Assembly: GCA_019116705.1 (NCBI GenBank)
Contig: DXBF01000009.1
Coordinates: forward strand, 1-64,000
DNA from: Candidatus Gemmiger avistercoris
Lineage (GTDB): Bacteria > Bacillota > Clostridia > Oscillospirales > Ruminococcaceae
DNA length: 64,000 bases
Direction of reading: 5' to 3'
Position numbers and translations under genes: made by a program. How positions within the stretch are numbered: position 1 is the first letter of the stretch; the number at the start of each line of letters is the position of its first letter. Positions 7,811 through 15,997 of the stretch are shown here, in pieces. The notes under the pieces were generated by a model. It was not told the DNA's origin. It saw only the letters and a list, made by a program, of their open reading frames with translations, and did not search any database.

Positions 7811-8347
7811 TTATTTGAAGTAGCGGTCCAGCAGGCCCTGCATGCCACGGCCATGGCGGGCTTCATCCTTCGCCATCTCATGGACGGTGTCGTGGATGGC
7901 ATCCAGGCCCAGTTCCTTCGCCTTCTTGGCGATGTCCATCTTGCCGGCGCAGGCGCCGCACTCAGCGTCAACACGCATCTGCAGGTTCTTCTGGGTGCTG
8001 TCGGTCAGGACCTCGCCCAGCAGCTCGGCGAACTTGGAAGCATGCTCCGCCTCCTCGAAAGCATAGCGCTTCCAGGCTTCGGCGATCTCGGGGTAGCCTT
8101 CACGGTCAGCAACGCGGCTCATGGCCAGGTACATGCCGACTTCGCTGCACTCGCCGTTGAAGTTCTCACGCAGGCCCTGCAGGATCTCCTCCGGGGCATC
8201 CTTCGCGATACCGACAACGTGCTCGGTCACATAGGTGTTCTCTTTCTTCTCAATGAACTTGGAAGCCGGGGCCTTGCAGACCGGGCAGAACTCGGGGATG
8301 GAACCTTCGGCAATGTAGCCGCAGACAGTGCAAACATATTTCGTCAT
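7811..8347 (-). CDS. Rubrerythrin with N-terminal rubredoxin domain (reverse rubrerythrin)
   Basis: The 178-residue protein has a rubredoxin-type iron site first (Cys6, Cys9, Cys21, Cys24) and then a ferritin-like di-iron domain with the paired EE/H motifs ([26 protein letters not shown]). In classical rubrerythrin the order is the opposite. Reverse rubrerythrins of anaerobic Clostridia act as NAD(P)H-linked peroxidases that protect against hydrogen peroxide and oxygen. The gene is monocistronic, with a perfect consensus promoter (8409-8437) and AGGAGG before the ATG, which implies high expression. A short hairpin (8383-8400) lies in the leader; no PerR box was recognised with confidence. Confidence 0.93.
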   Translation of the reverse strand: MTKYVCTVCGYIAEGSIPEFCPVCKAPASKFIEKKENTYVTEHVVGIAKDAPEEILQGLRENFNGECSEVGMYLAMSRVADREGYPEIAEAWKRYAFEEAEHASKFAELLGEVLTDSTQKNLQMRVDAECGACAGKMDIAKKAKELGLDAIHDTVHEMAKDEARHGRGMQGLLDRYFK

Positions 8348-8408
8348 AATGAATAGCCTCCTATTTATGATCGTAGCTCCTGAGACGCATTCCTGCGTCT
8401 TTGTCCCT

Positions 8409-8437
8409 ATTATAGCTTTTTACAATTATCTTGTCAA
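8409..8437 (-). promoter_or_regulatory. Consensus promoter of rubrerythrin
   Basis: Perfect TTGACA (8432-8437) and TATAAT (8409-8414) with a 17-base spacer. The leader of about 55 bases contains a seven-base-pair hairpin at 8383-8400. Confidence 0.9.
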
Positions 8438-8453
8438 GAGCGTTTTCAAAATT

Positions 8454-9005
8454 TTAAGAAATATTCTTATTTTCAAAAGGATTTCTTTTCCATCTGCTCC
8501 TGCGCGCCGTCTGCGGAAGCGCTGTAAACAGCGCACGGGTCAGAAGGCAATTCAAAGCCCCCACCAGAACGCCTGCCACCAGCAGGAGCGGCGCATAGGC
8601 CAGCGCCATGGCGCTGGAAAGGATACCGGCCGCCCCCAGCAGCTGACCCAGGTTATGGGCCAGCGCACCGCTCACGCAGAACATGTACCCACTTACCTGA
8701 AATGGGACGCACAGCAATCCCAGCAGAACCAGCAGCGAGAGCGCGCCCCCGCACAGGGAAAGGAAGCCCGCGGTAGCCCCCCGCGTGAGCAGTGCGAACA
8801 ACGCTTTCAGAAAAACAAGCGCCCACGCCGCACGCAGCGGCAGGAACAGCAGCGCATACATCACCACCATGTTGGCAAGCCCCAGTTTCATCGCAGGCAT
8901 CAGCCCCAAAAGCGGGGCGATACCGGACTCCAGCCAGGACAAAGTGATCGCCAAGGCAAACAGCAGCCCTGTCTGTGCAACCCTTTGCGCCTTGGAATTT
9001 TTCAT
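8454..9005 (-). CDS. Gx-type transporter / heptaprenyl diphosphate synthase component I-like membrane protein
   Basis: A hydrophobic protein of 183 residues with about five membrane helices (LLFALAITLSWLES, GLANMVVMYALLFLP, LSLLVLLGLLCVPF, and others). The GLMPAMKLGLANMVVMY segment and overall size match the Gx transporter family, historically annotated as heptaprenyl diphosphate synthase component I; the true substrate is not established. The ATG at 9005 follows AGGGGG. An upstream ATG at 9038 would lie about at the transcript start predicted from the promoter at 9049-9077. The usual FMN-binding (NusG-like) partner gene is not adjacent. Confidence 0.7.
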   Translation of the reverse strand: MKNSKAQRVAQTGLLFALAITLSWLESGIAPLLGLMPAMKLGLANMVVMYALLFLPLRAAWALVFLKALFALLTRGATAGFLSLCGGALSLLVLLGLLCVPFQVSGYMFCVSGALAHNLGQLLGAAGILSSAMALAYAPLLLVAGVLVGALNCLLTRALFTALPQTARRSRWKRNPFENKNIS

Positions 9006-9048
9006 CAGCCGCCCCCTGCCACCGTCTTCTTTGTTCATGCTTTATAGG

Positions 9049-9077
9049 AGTGTACGTCAAAAAGACAGGATTTGTCA
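9049..9077 (-). promoter_or_regulatory. Promoter of the Gx-type membrane protein gene
   Basis: TTGACA (9072-9077) and TACACT (9049-9054) on the minus strand, 17 bases apart. The -35 is perfect, the -10 is weaker. Confidence 0.7.
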
Positions 9078-9135
9078 AGCAAAGAAAATTTACAATCTTT
9101 CTATGGTTTGCAAGGCAGGATTCGACCAAAACGGG

Positions 9136-9164
9136 TTGAAAAACACCTTTAAATAGTGTATCCT
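9136..9164 (+). promoter_or_regulatory. Promoter of the DUF4358-MBOAT-DHHW cassette
   Basis: TTGAAA (9136-9141) and TATCCT (9159-9164) with a 17-base spacer, about 85 bases before the lipoprotein start codon. Confidence 0.7.
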
Positions 9165-9249
9165 AATAATATGTTGAAGTGCGGCACCGGGCCCGGCGGT
9201 TCCCTGACGCACTGCAATACCGACAACATCAATAAAAGGAGTCTCTTTC

Positions 9250-9852
9250 ATGAAAAAGTTACTGCCGATCATTTTGTGTGCTTCCATCCTGCTGGCCGGC
9301 TGCGGCAATTCCAACAGCGAGGATTCTTCTTCCGTTGCTTCTGACAGCACCTCCGTTTCTGCTTCCGAGCCCGCTTCCAGCAGCGAAGCCTCTTCGGAGC
9401 CCGCTTCCGAGAGCACCGCGGCGGAGGAAGCGCAGACCGATAACCTGGAAAGCGCCGTTGCCGCGCTGGAGGCCGTGAACCCCATCAGCAATCCCGCCCC
9501 CCTGGACGACGACAACGAAGATTCCGCTTTCCGTGTGGAAAATGAACTGATGCTGACGATGGACAACCTGGTAGCCTACCGCGGCGACATTACCAACGAC
9601 CAGGCAGACTGTGGTCTGGTTTTCGTCGTGCAGGCCAAAGAGGGCAAGGCGGCCGACGTGGAAGCGGAATTGCAGGCTTACAAAGACAGCCTGAGCGCCA
9701 ACAATATGTATGCCGAGTTTGCGGACAAGATCGCCATGGCGGAAGACGCCCGCATCGTGACCAACGGCAACTATGTGGCCATCGTGATCGCCAGCATCGG
9801 CAGCGATTACGGCGCCATCGACACTGCGCTGGAAACGGCGTTGAATTTCTGA
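9250..9852 (+). CDS. DUF4358 lipoprotein
   Basis: A 200-residue protein with a lipoprotein signal peptide (MKKLLPIIL, lipobox LLAGC at residues 15-19), a Ser/Glu/Ala-rich linker (about residues 20-60) and a folded C-terminal domain (ELMLTMDNLVAYRGD, CGLVFVVQAKEGKAADVEAEL, IASIGS) of DUF4358 type. The mature protein would be tethered outside the membrane. It stands directly before the MBOAT and DHHW genes, which points to a role beside an extracytoplasmic O-acylation machine, but no activity is known for the domain. Start ATG with AAAGGAG upstream. A terminator-like hairpin follows the stop. Confidence 0.85.
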   Translation: MKKLLPIILCASILLAGCGNSNSEDSSSVASDSTSVSASEPASSSEASSEPASESTAAEEAQTDNLESAVAALEAVNPISNPAPLDDDNEDSAFRVENELMLTMDNLVAYRGDITNDQADCGLVFVVQAKEGKAADVEAELQAYKDSLSANNMYAEFADKIAMAEDARIVTNGNYVAIVIASIGSDYGAIDTALETALNF

Positions 9853-9873
9853 GCTTCCCGTATAGGATCTTCC

Positions 9874-9912
9874 AGCAGGCCGCTACCCCCATCGGTAACG
9901 GCCTGCTTGTTT
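9874..9912 (+). terminator. Terminator-like hairpin between DUF4358 and MBOAT genes
   Basis: A nine-base-pair outer stem (AGCAGGCCG with CGGCCTGCT) with a TACC/GGTA inner stem is followed by TGTTT. The T tract is poor, so partial read-through into the MBOAT gene is expected; no separate promoter was found after it. Confidence 0.6.
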
Positions 9913-9934
9913 AGAAAAACGAAGGAGTCCCGCC

Positions 9935-11329
9935 ATGGTTTTTAACAGCGTGGTATTTTTGTTCTGTTTCCTTCCCCTCTCCCTGCTTCTGTACTATCTT
10001 GCGCCGGGGCGCGTCAAAAACCTGATCCTTCTGGCGGAAAGTCTGGTGTTTTATTGCTGGACCGGGACAGCCTTCCTTCCGTTGATCCTCTGCCTGATCC
10101 TGTTCAACTATCTCTGGGGCCTGCTGACCGCAGCAGCCCGCGGCAAGCTGCGTGCGTTCCTGCCGGCGGTCGCGGCGCTGGGCAACCTCGGTGTTCTTGT
10201 TTATTTCAAGTACGCCAACTTTCTGATAGACACCATCAATCAGATCGGCAGTTTCGGTATTGCGGAACTTTCGGTCGGCGATGTACTGCCTCTGGGCATC
10301 AGTTACTACATTTTCAAGATCATCAGTTATGAGATCGACGTGTACACGGGGAAAATCACGTCGGAGAAGAATTTGATCACCTTTTCCTGCTATGTGCTTT
10401 TCTTCCCGCAACTGATCGTCGGCCCGATCGTTCCCTACCGCGATATGGCGGCGCAGTTCCACAAAACCGCCGGACGCTGCAGCCTGCCCTTGATGGAACG
10501 CGGTGTTGAACTGTTTGTGTTTGGCCTTGCAAAAAAGGTGCTGCTGGCCGATTCCATCGGTGCGCTCTGGACCGATATCATCGGCAGCGGCGGCGTGGGG
10601 CTGGCCAACGTTTCTACCCCGCTGGCCTGGCTGGGTATCCTGGCCTACTCCCTGCAACTGTACTTCGACTTTGCCGGTTACAGCGAGATGAGCAACGGCC
10701 TGGCTGCGCTGCTGGGGTTTGACTGCCCTGCCAACTTCGATTTGCCGTACATATCCGGCAGTATCACAGAATTCTGGCGCCGCTGGCACATTTCCCTGTC
10801 CACCTGGTTCCGTGATTATATCTACATTCCGTTGGGCGGCAACCGCAAAGGGAAGGCGCGCCAGCTGTTCAACATGCTGATCGTATGGGCCGCCACCGGC
10901 ATCTGGCACGGGGCCAGCTGGAACTTCATCTGCTGGGGGCTTTACTATTTCGTGCTGCTCACACTGGAGAAACTGTTCCTGCTGAAACATCTGAAAAGAG
11001 GGCGGGTATGGCCGCACCTGTATACGCTGGTCCTGGTCGTTCTTGGCTGGGGGATCTTTACTGCCAACCAGCCCGGTGCACCGCTGGGCTTGCTGATGCA
11101 GAAGCTGTTTCTGGTACAGGGCGGCATCTCCCCGCTCTATTATCTGCGCAATTACGGCGTACTGCTGGTGCTCGGCTGCCTGTGTGCTTCGGCGCTGCCG
11201 CGCCGGCTGTGGCAGAAGATCAGCCGCTTCCCCCCGTTGAAAGTCCTTTTGTTCCTGCTTCTGGCGGTGCTGTGCATCGCTTACGTAGTAGCCGCCACCA
11301 ACACAACGGCGCTGTACGCCAATTTCTGA
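9935..11329 (+). CDS. MBOAT-family membrane O-acyltransferase (DltB/AlgI-like)
   Basis: A polytopic protein of 464 residues with about ten membrane helices. It carries the AlgI/DltB signatures FWRRWHISLSTWFRDYIYIPLGGNR and the catalytic-site histidine in GIWHGASWN (about residue 325). Such proteins pass acyl groups, usually acetyl, from the cytoplasm across the membrane to a partner that modifies an extracellular polymer. The partner is probably the DHHW protein encoded 25 bases downstream. GAAGGAG precedes the ATG. There is no dltA or dltC nearby, so D-alanylation is unlikely and O-acetylation of a surface glycan is the better inference. Confidence 0.93.
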   Translation: MVFNSVVFLFCFLPLSLLLYYLAPGRVKNLILLAESLVFYCWTGTAFLPLILCLILFNYLWGLLTAAARGKLRAFLPAVAALGNLGVLVYFKYANFLIDTINQIGSFGIAELSVGDVLPLGISYYIFKIISYEIDVYTGKITSEKNLITFSCYVLFFPQLIVGPIVPYRDMAAQFHKTAGRCSLPLMERGVELFVFGLAKKVLLADSIGALWTDIIGSGGVGLANVSTPLAWLGILAYSLQLYFDFAGYSEMSNGLAALLGFDCPANFDLPYISGSITEFWRRWHISLSTWFRDYIYIPLGGNRKGKARQLFNMLIVWAATGIWHGASWNFICWGLYYFVLLTLEKLFLLKHLKRGRVWPHLYTLVLVVLGWGIFTANQPGAPLGLLMQKLFLVQGGISPLYYLRNYGVLLVLGCLCASALPRRLWQKISRFPPLKVLLFLLLAVLCIAYVVAATNTTALYANF

Positions 11330-11354
11330 TGTGGAAAGGAGGACAAACGGGATC

Positions 11355-12536
11355 ATGACCGACAAAGTGATTTACCGTAAGGAAGGCCGTCGTTCCGGGT
11401 ATCCGTTGCTGTGCACGGGGCTGCTTCTGCTGATCGGTGTCTCGGTATTCAATCTCTTCTGGCCCAAGCGGACGCAGATAGAACTGGAGAACCGGCGTGC
11501 CGCGCAGTTCCCCGACTTCCGCCTGGAAGATCTTCTGGACGGAAGCTGGCAAAGCGATTTTTCCCGCTGGATGCAGGACCAGTTCCTGCTGCGCGACCAG
11601 TGGATCAATGCCCAGCGTGCAACGGATGAGATCGCATTCCAAAAAGTGGAGGAAGGCGGCATTCTGCTGGGCAAGGACCGCTGGATGTTCACCAAATTGT
11701 TTACCGTGCCGGACTCCACCCTCGCGCAGATGAACAAAAACGTGGAAGCGGTGGCTGATTTCGCGGCCAACTACCCGGGGAAAGTGACTTTTCTGCTGGC
11801 GCCTTCGGCCAGCGCGATCTACCCCGAGGAATTGCCTGCGGGCGCCCCGATGATCGACGAAAACGCCATGCTGGATGATATTTTCGCCCGCATCGGGGAA
11901 AGCGCGGCGGTGCTGGATCTTCGGGACACCTTCACCGCCTGTAAAGACGAGTACCTGTACTTCAAGACCGACCATCACTGGACCCCCCACGGCGCTTACC
12001 GAGCTTATGAACAGTTCTGTGCGCTGAAAGGGCTGACGCCTTTCGATACCTCTGCGCAGCAACCTGTTACCGTCAGCGGGTTCCAGGGCACCCACTACTC
12101 TGCGACCCGCCTCTGGAACGTGGAAGATGACGTCATCACCTACTACCCGTTTGAAAACCCCATGACGATCTACCGCATCACCGGCGAGGCGCAGTATGAG
12201 CCGCAGACCACCGAGCCGCTTATCAATACCGACAAATTCAACACCCGTGACAAGTACGCCGCCTTCCTGGACGGCAACAACGGTTATTCCGTCATCGAAG
12301 GGAACGGCACCGGGAGCATTCTGGTCGTAAAGGACAGCTATGCCAACAGTTTTGTCCCCTACCTGACTCAGAATTATGCCAAGATCGGGGTCGTGGATTT
12401 CCGCAATTTCAAATACGGTCTGGATTCCACCATCGAGCAGGAAGGATATGACGAAGTCCTGATCCTCTACAACTTCCAAACCTTTATTGCCGATACCAAT
12501 CTGATTTACATTTCCCGCCCCTCCACGCTTTCCTGA
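11355..12536 (+). CDS. DHHW-family (AlgX/PatB-like) extracytoplasmic acetylation protein
   Basis: The 393-residue protein has one N-terminal membrane anchor (YPLLCTGLLLLIGVSVFNLF) and an extracytoplasmic SGNH-like domain with the family motif TDHHWTPHGAY and a later VKDSYANSF. DHHW proteins work with MBOAT partners to transfer acetyl groups to exopolysaccharide or secondary cell-wall polymer. I chose the ATG at 11355, with AAAGGAGG upstream; a GTG at 11331 lies before that site. It is the last gene of the cassette and is followed by a strong terminator. Confidence 0.9.
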   Translation: MTDKVIYRKEGRRSGYPLLCTGLLLLIGVSVFNLFWPKRTQIELENRRAAQFPDFRLEDLLDGSWQSDFSRWMQDQFLLRDQWINAQRATDEIAFQKVEEGGILLGKDRWMFTKLFTVPDSTLAQMNKNVEAVADFAANYPGKVTFLLAPSASAIYPEELPAGAPMIDENAMLDDIFARIGESAAVLDLRDTFTACKDEYLYFKTDHHWTPHGAYRAYEQFCALKGLTPFDTSAQQPVTVSGFQGTHYSATRLWNVEDDVITYYPFENPMTIYRITGEAQYEPQTTEPLINTDKFNTRDKYAAFLDGNNGYSVIEGNGTGSILVVKDSYANSFVPYLTQNYAKIGVVDFRNFKYGLDSTIEQEGYDEVLILYNFQTFIADTNLIYISRPSTLS

Positions 12537-12546
12537 CAACAGCTGC

Positions 12547-12588
12547 AAAGACGCTCTGCCGTAAAAGGCAGAGCGTCTTTTGTTTCTG
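12547..12588 (+). terminator. Terminator of the MBOAT-DHHW cassette (shared with gerC)
   Basis: A perfect 14-base-pair stem (AAAGACGCTCTGCC with GGCAGAGCGTCTTT) with a six-base loop, followed on the plus strand by TGTTTCTGTT. The convergent gerC stop lies at 12590, so the same stem may stop transcription from the minus strand, with a weaker T tract. Confidence 0.85.
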
Positions 12589-12589
12589 T

Positions 12590-13531
12590 TCATTCCGTTA
12601 GAATTTCCAGCACAGGTTCCTGCAGCAGTTTCCCGTTTCCATATGTGCAGAATTGCCATATACGAAGCGAAAACGGGTCCGCGCCTGTGTTGCGGAGTTT
12701 CCCGCACAGCATGGAGAAAGCCTGCTGCAGTTCCTCACAAAAGGCGGTTTCCGGGTCCTGCATCGTTTCCGACAGGCTCTGGTATTCCCCTTCCCGCAAG
12801 TGCAGCCGGATACGGTTCCCCTCCGCCACAGCCTGCGCCCGCACACGGCAGCGTCCTGTTCCGAAAGCGTAAGTTCCTTCCATACGCGTCGTCTGGCCAC
12901 AGAGGACCGCGGCCAGCTGCGCTGTCATTCCACTGCTTCGAATTGCAGGTCCGTTTTCAGGCAGAAGGACAAAATCATAAGCCGCCCCCTGCGAAAGTGC
13001 CGGTATCGCGCAGATGTCCTCGTCAGCGAAAAGCTGCTGCAGACCACAGTGTACCTGTGCCGTCCGTTCGGTGGCCTTTAACTGCCGGTATATAGCGCTC
13101 CCCTGCCGGGCCCAGCTTTCCACCGGTTCTTTCCCCAGCAAAAATATGGACAATTCAGGGGCAGGCTGCGCATTCTCATACAAAAGCATGCCGATCTCCC
13201 GCGCCGTCTGCCAGGTCGAGTCCGACGGCAGGACCGCCAGATCCAGCAATCCATAATACACCTCTCCGTACAGGCTGTCTTCGGCGCGTTCCAGCGCCTG
13301 GGCCGGCGTGGCCCCCCGCCCGGCGGCGATCTTGTGTAACGTATCGGAATTGGATTCTGCCTCCTGATCCGCCAGAACCAGGCAGGCGGAATAGCCGCCC
13401 TCCTGTTCTGAAAAGAATACCCCCCGGACGATCTCCCGTTCCGACAGCGGCCGGCCGCCGCATCCACTTAAAATCAGGCTCACCAGCAAACACCCTTTCA
13501 GCAGCCACGCCTTATTTTTCGGCAAAGCCAT
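12590..13531 (-). CDS. GerC-type (GerAC) germinant-receptor lipoprotein
   Basis: A lipoprotein of 313 residues: signal peptide with lipobox LILSGC, then the Ger(x)C pattern (LSEREIVRGVFFSEQEGGYSA; later AVAEGNRIRLHLREGEYQSLSE and a C-terminal helix). In spore formers the C subunit of the germinant receptor is anchored to the outer face of the inner spore membrane. The long open frame continues upstream to 14125, but that part is the shadow of gerB; the ATG at 13531 follows GGGAGGTG and begins the signal peptide. It overlaps gerB by 34 bases. Sequence is divergent from Bacillus GerAC. Confidence 0.8.
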   Translation of the reverse strand: MALPKNKAWLLKGCLLVSLILSGCGGRPLSEREIVRGVFFSEQEGGYSACLVLADQEAESNSDTLHKIAAGRGATPAQALERAEDSLYGEVYYGLLDLAVLPSDSTWQTAREIGMLLYENAQPAPELSIFLLGKEPVESWARQGSAIYRQLKATERTAQVHCGLQQLFADEDICAIPALSQGAAYDFVLLPENGPAIRSSGMTAQLAAVLCGQTTRMEGTYAFGTGRCRVRAQAVAEGNRIRLHLREGEYQSLSETMQDPETAFCEELQQAFSMLCGKLRNTGADPFSLRIWQFCTYGNGKLLQEPVLEILTE

Positions 13532-14496
13532 GCGGCGGCACCTCCCATCCCTATCCATAGCGCAAACAGCCATGTCGCCGTGTTGCGCAACTGCATCGCC
13601 CGGGTTATGTCGATCTTCCGAAGCAGCAGGCACAGAAACCACAATCCACCAAAATACAACGGGAAGTGCCTCAACTGCACAGAAGTCTCGCTTTGGGGCC
13701 TGTGCAACAGCAGCAGGGACATCGCATACAGATACAGCGCCAGTTTCAGCGTAAGCGCCATGATCCACAGGATCAGCTGCGCGCTTTCCAGCCGGTTGAA
13801 GATCGACAGCGCGCCGCTGCGTGCCACCGCATGGATCGGGTCGGTGCGTTGGGGCAGCGCCGCCCCGTAAAACAGTTCCAGTACCAGGTGAAGCCCCACA
13901 TCGGACCAGAGGGCGATCGCCGACAGACGCAGGCGGGTCCAGCGCGGCTCCCGGCCGCGCGGCGGCCACAGGGCCGGCAGGAGATACTCCGGGTATAGCG
14001 TCAGCTGGGCGTTGGCTGCTGCGGCATAGTCTTTTTCCTGCAAGACGACAGGCTGCAGGTTGGTAAAATGAAGGAGCGGCAGCACCGTCAGCAGCAGAAA
14101 TCCCGTCCCCAGAAGCAGCAGGCAAAGGACCACATGCGCCGTTTGAGACAATGCCGATACCCGGCGCAGGTAAAGCACCGGCAACAGGACCGTCAGGCAG
14201 ACCACTGTCAGCGACGCCGCCCCCGGGTACAGGCGCTGAAACATCTGCCAGAATTGCAGTAATTCCAGAGCAGATGTTCCGAGCAGCAGTATCGCAAACC
14301 CGATCCGGGCCAAAGAACTAGCCCCACAACGCCAGGCCGCAGAAAAGCAGTACCCCACCCCCGCCAGAAGCGGGACGCAAACCAGCGCCGTTGCCGCTCC
14401 GGCACGTGGCCAGTAGGCACTTTGACTGCGCAGAAAGATATTCACCAGCAGGCTGACCGTCAGCACCGCAAGCAGGCTTGGGCAGTCACGCTTCAT
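13498..14496 (-). CDS. GerB-type (GerAB) germinant-receptor membrane permease
   Basis: A 332-residue protein with about ten hydrophobic segments, consistent with the spore germination permease family (amino acid/polyamine/organocation fold). It is placed between gerA and gerC and overlaps both (11 bases with gerA, 34 with gerC). B subunits bind the germinant. Similarity to known GerAB motifs is weak; the assignment rests largely on topology and on its place in the gerA-gerB-gerC order. Confidence 0.72.
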   Translation of the reverse strand: MKRDCPSLLAVLTVSLLVNIFLRSQSAYWPRAGAATALVCVPLLAGVGYCFSAAWRCGASSLARIGFAILLLGTSALELLQFWQMFQRLYPGAASLTVVCLTVLLPVLYLRRVSALSQTAHVVLCLLLLGTGFLLLTVLPLLHFTNLQPVVLQEKDYAAAANAQLTLYPEYLLPALWPPRGREPRWTRLRLSAIALWSDVGLHLVLELFYGAALPQRTDPIHAVARSGALSIFNRLESAQLILWIMALTLKLALYLYAMSLLLLHRPQSETSVQLRHFPLYFGGLWFLCLLLRKIDITRAMQLRNTATWLFALWIGMGGAAAWLCRKIRRGC

Positions 14497-15931
14497 GCCG
14501 TCCGATCACCTCCCCCTGCCGGGCCAGCCGTGACCAGATGCTGCGTACAAAACCGTCGCGCCATGTGATCCGGGTCAGGGGCATCAGCGGATACAGGTAA
14601 TCATACCCGAAGGGTTCGCTTCCACAGGCCATGGCCAGAATAACCAGCGCCGAACAGGCAAGCCCCAGCACACCAAAGCAGCCCGTCAGCAAAATCACCG
14701 CGAAACGGAACAGGATCGTCTGTTCATAGAGCGAAGGCACTGCCAGCGTTGCAACGGTGGCCGCCGCCGCCATCGTCAGGATCGGAATGCTTACGATCCC
14801 GGCCGAGACCGCGGTTTCACCCAAAATCAGCGCCCCCACCAGGCTGACGGTATGGCTGATGGACTGCGGCGCCCGCAGCCCTGCTTCCCGCACGATCTCC
14901 AGCAGCAGCGTGACCCCCAGCATTTCCAGCATGGGTGGGAGCGGCGTCGCCCGTTCCGCCTGCGCCAGCGTCGTCAGAAGCTGTATAGGAATGATCTCCG
15001 GCGTAAAAGATACCGCCATCACATAAAAACCGGGACCAAAAACCGCCAGAAAAAAGGCGGTGTACTTCAAAAGCCGTATCAGCCCGGAAAACACCGCGCC
15101 GGAGGCATAATCATCCAGGCATTCAAAATGTTCGGCAAAAAAGCTGGGTACAATCAGGGCGTACGGACAGCCGGAAACCAGAACCACAGCCTTGCCTTCG
15201 CACAGCCGCGCGCAGGCCGTGGCCGGACGTTCCGTATACGCAGCGGCCGGGAACAGATTGAGTTTGTCCTGCTTCAAAAAAGAAGCAAAATACGCACTGT
15301 CCAGCAGAACCGGCAGTTCGATCTCCGCCAGTTGCTTCCGTAAGGCGTCAATGGTCTCCTTGGGGGCCAGGAGGCGGTCATAACACAGGCAGTATTCTGT
15401 TTTGGCGCGTGTTTTGGCCGTGGCGATCTCCGCTACCAGCGTCCCGGAACGGAACTGGCGCCGCAAGAGGGACAGGTTGTTGCGCAGCAGTTCGGTAAAG
15501 GCTTCCTGCGAACCGCGCATGTTCCCTTCCCCGGTGGGCGTCCCCACCGAGCGCTGGGGCATCTCCTGGGTAGAAAACACTACGGCCCTGCTGCATCCGT
15601 CGATCAAAAGCAAGCTCATGCCGTTGCTGATCATCTCTATAAAAGTTTCCCAGTCGGATACCGGCCGGGGCTCCGACGGAGCGCGGCTTTGTGTGAGCAG
15701 GTAATCACACAGCCCTTCGCTGCCGTCAGGGAAGAAAAGATCATGATCCAGCAGGTCCAACGCAAGGTGGCAAAGCTTTTCCGGGGAGGAAAGCCCTGTA
15801 AACATCACGATTGCGCAGGGGACCCCGCAGATCGTCAATTCTTTTGCATAGAAATCCCCCGACGCGCCAAAACTCAGTCTCAAATACTGAAGGTTCTGTG
15901 ATAAGGAACGGCTGATTTTTGTATCCTGCAT
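14486..15931 (-). CDS. GerA-type (GerAA) spore germination receptor subunit
   Basis: A 481-residue protein with the GerA layout: an N-terminal soluble domain (residues about 1-270, with SRSLSQNLQYL at the start and FIEMISNGMSLLLIDG), then a membrane domain with several helices (FFLAVFGPGFYVMAVSFTPEIIP, LEIVREAGLRAP, GALILGETAVSAGIVS). The PxxLExxxxExxxEIxREAGxRxP-like stretch and GxLVLG-like stretch are family hallmarks. The ATG at 15931 has AGAGGG six bases upstream; a TTG at 15946 is less likely. First gene of a three-gene operon needed for the spore response to nutrients. Divergent from the DUF421 gene at 15998. Confidence 0.92.
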   Translation of the reverse strand: MQDTKISRSLSQNLQYLRLSFGASGDFYAKELTICGVPCAIVMFTGLSSPEKLCHLALDLLDHDLFFPDGSEGLCDYLLTQSRAPSEPRPVSDWETFIEMISNGMSLLLIDGCSRAVVFSTQEMPQRSVGTPTGEGNMRGSQEAFTELLRNNLSLLRRQFRSGTLVAEIATAKTRAKTEYCLCYDRLLAPKETIDALRKQLAEIELPVLLDSAYFASFLKQDKLNLFPAAAYTERPATACARLCEGKAVVLVSGCPYALIVPSFFAEHFECLDDYASGAVFSGLIRLLKYTAFFLAVFGPGFYVMAVSFTPEIIPIQLLTTLAQAERATPLPPMLEMLGVTLLLEIVREAGLRAPQSISHTVSLVGALILGETAVSAGIVSIPILTMAAAATVATLAVPSLYEQTILFRFAVILLTGCFGVLGLACSALVILAMACGSEPFGYDYLYPLMPLTRITWRDGFVRSIWSRLARQGEVIGRHEA

Positions 15932-15997
15932 AGGCTTCCCTCTCAATCTTTGCCTTTAGTCTTGCCAGAAACGTCCGAAATATGAGGAGGATGCGCT

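Noticed and set aside
13532..14125. Upstream extension of the gerC frame to an ATG at 14125
   Set aside because: This part overlaps gerB entirely in another frame; the lipoprotein signal peptide and binding site place the gerC start at 13531.
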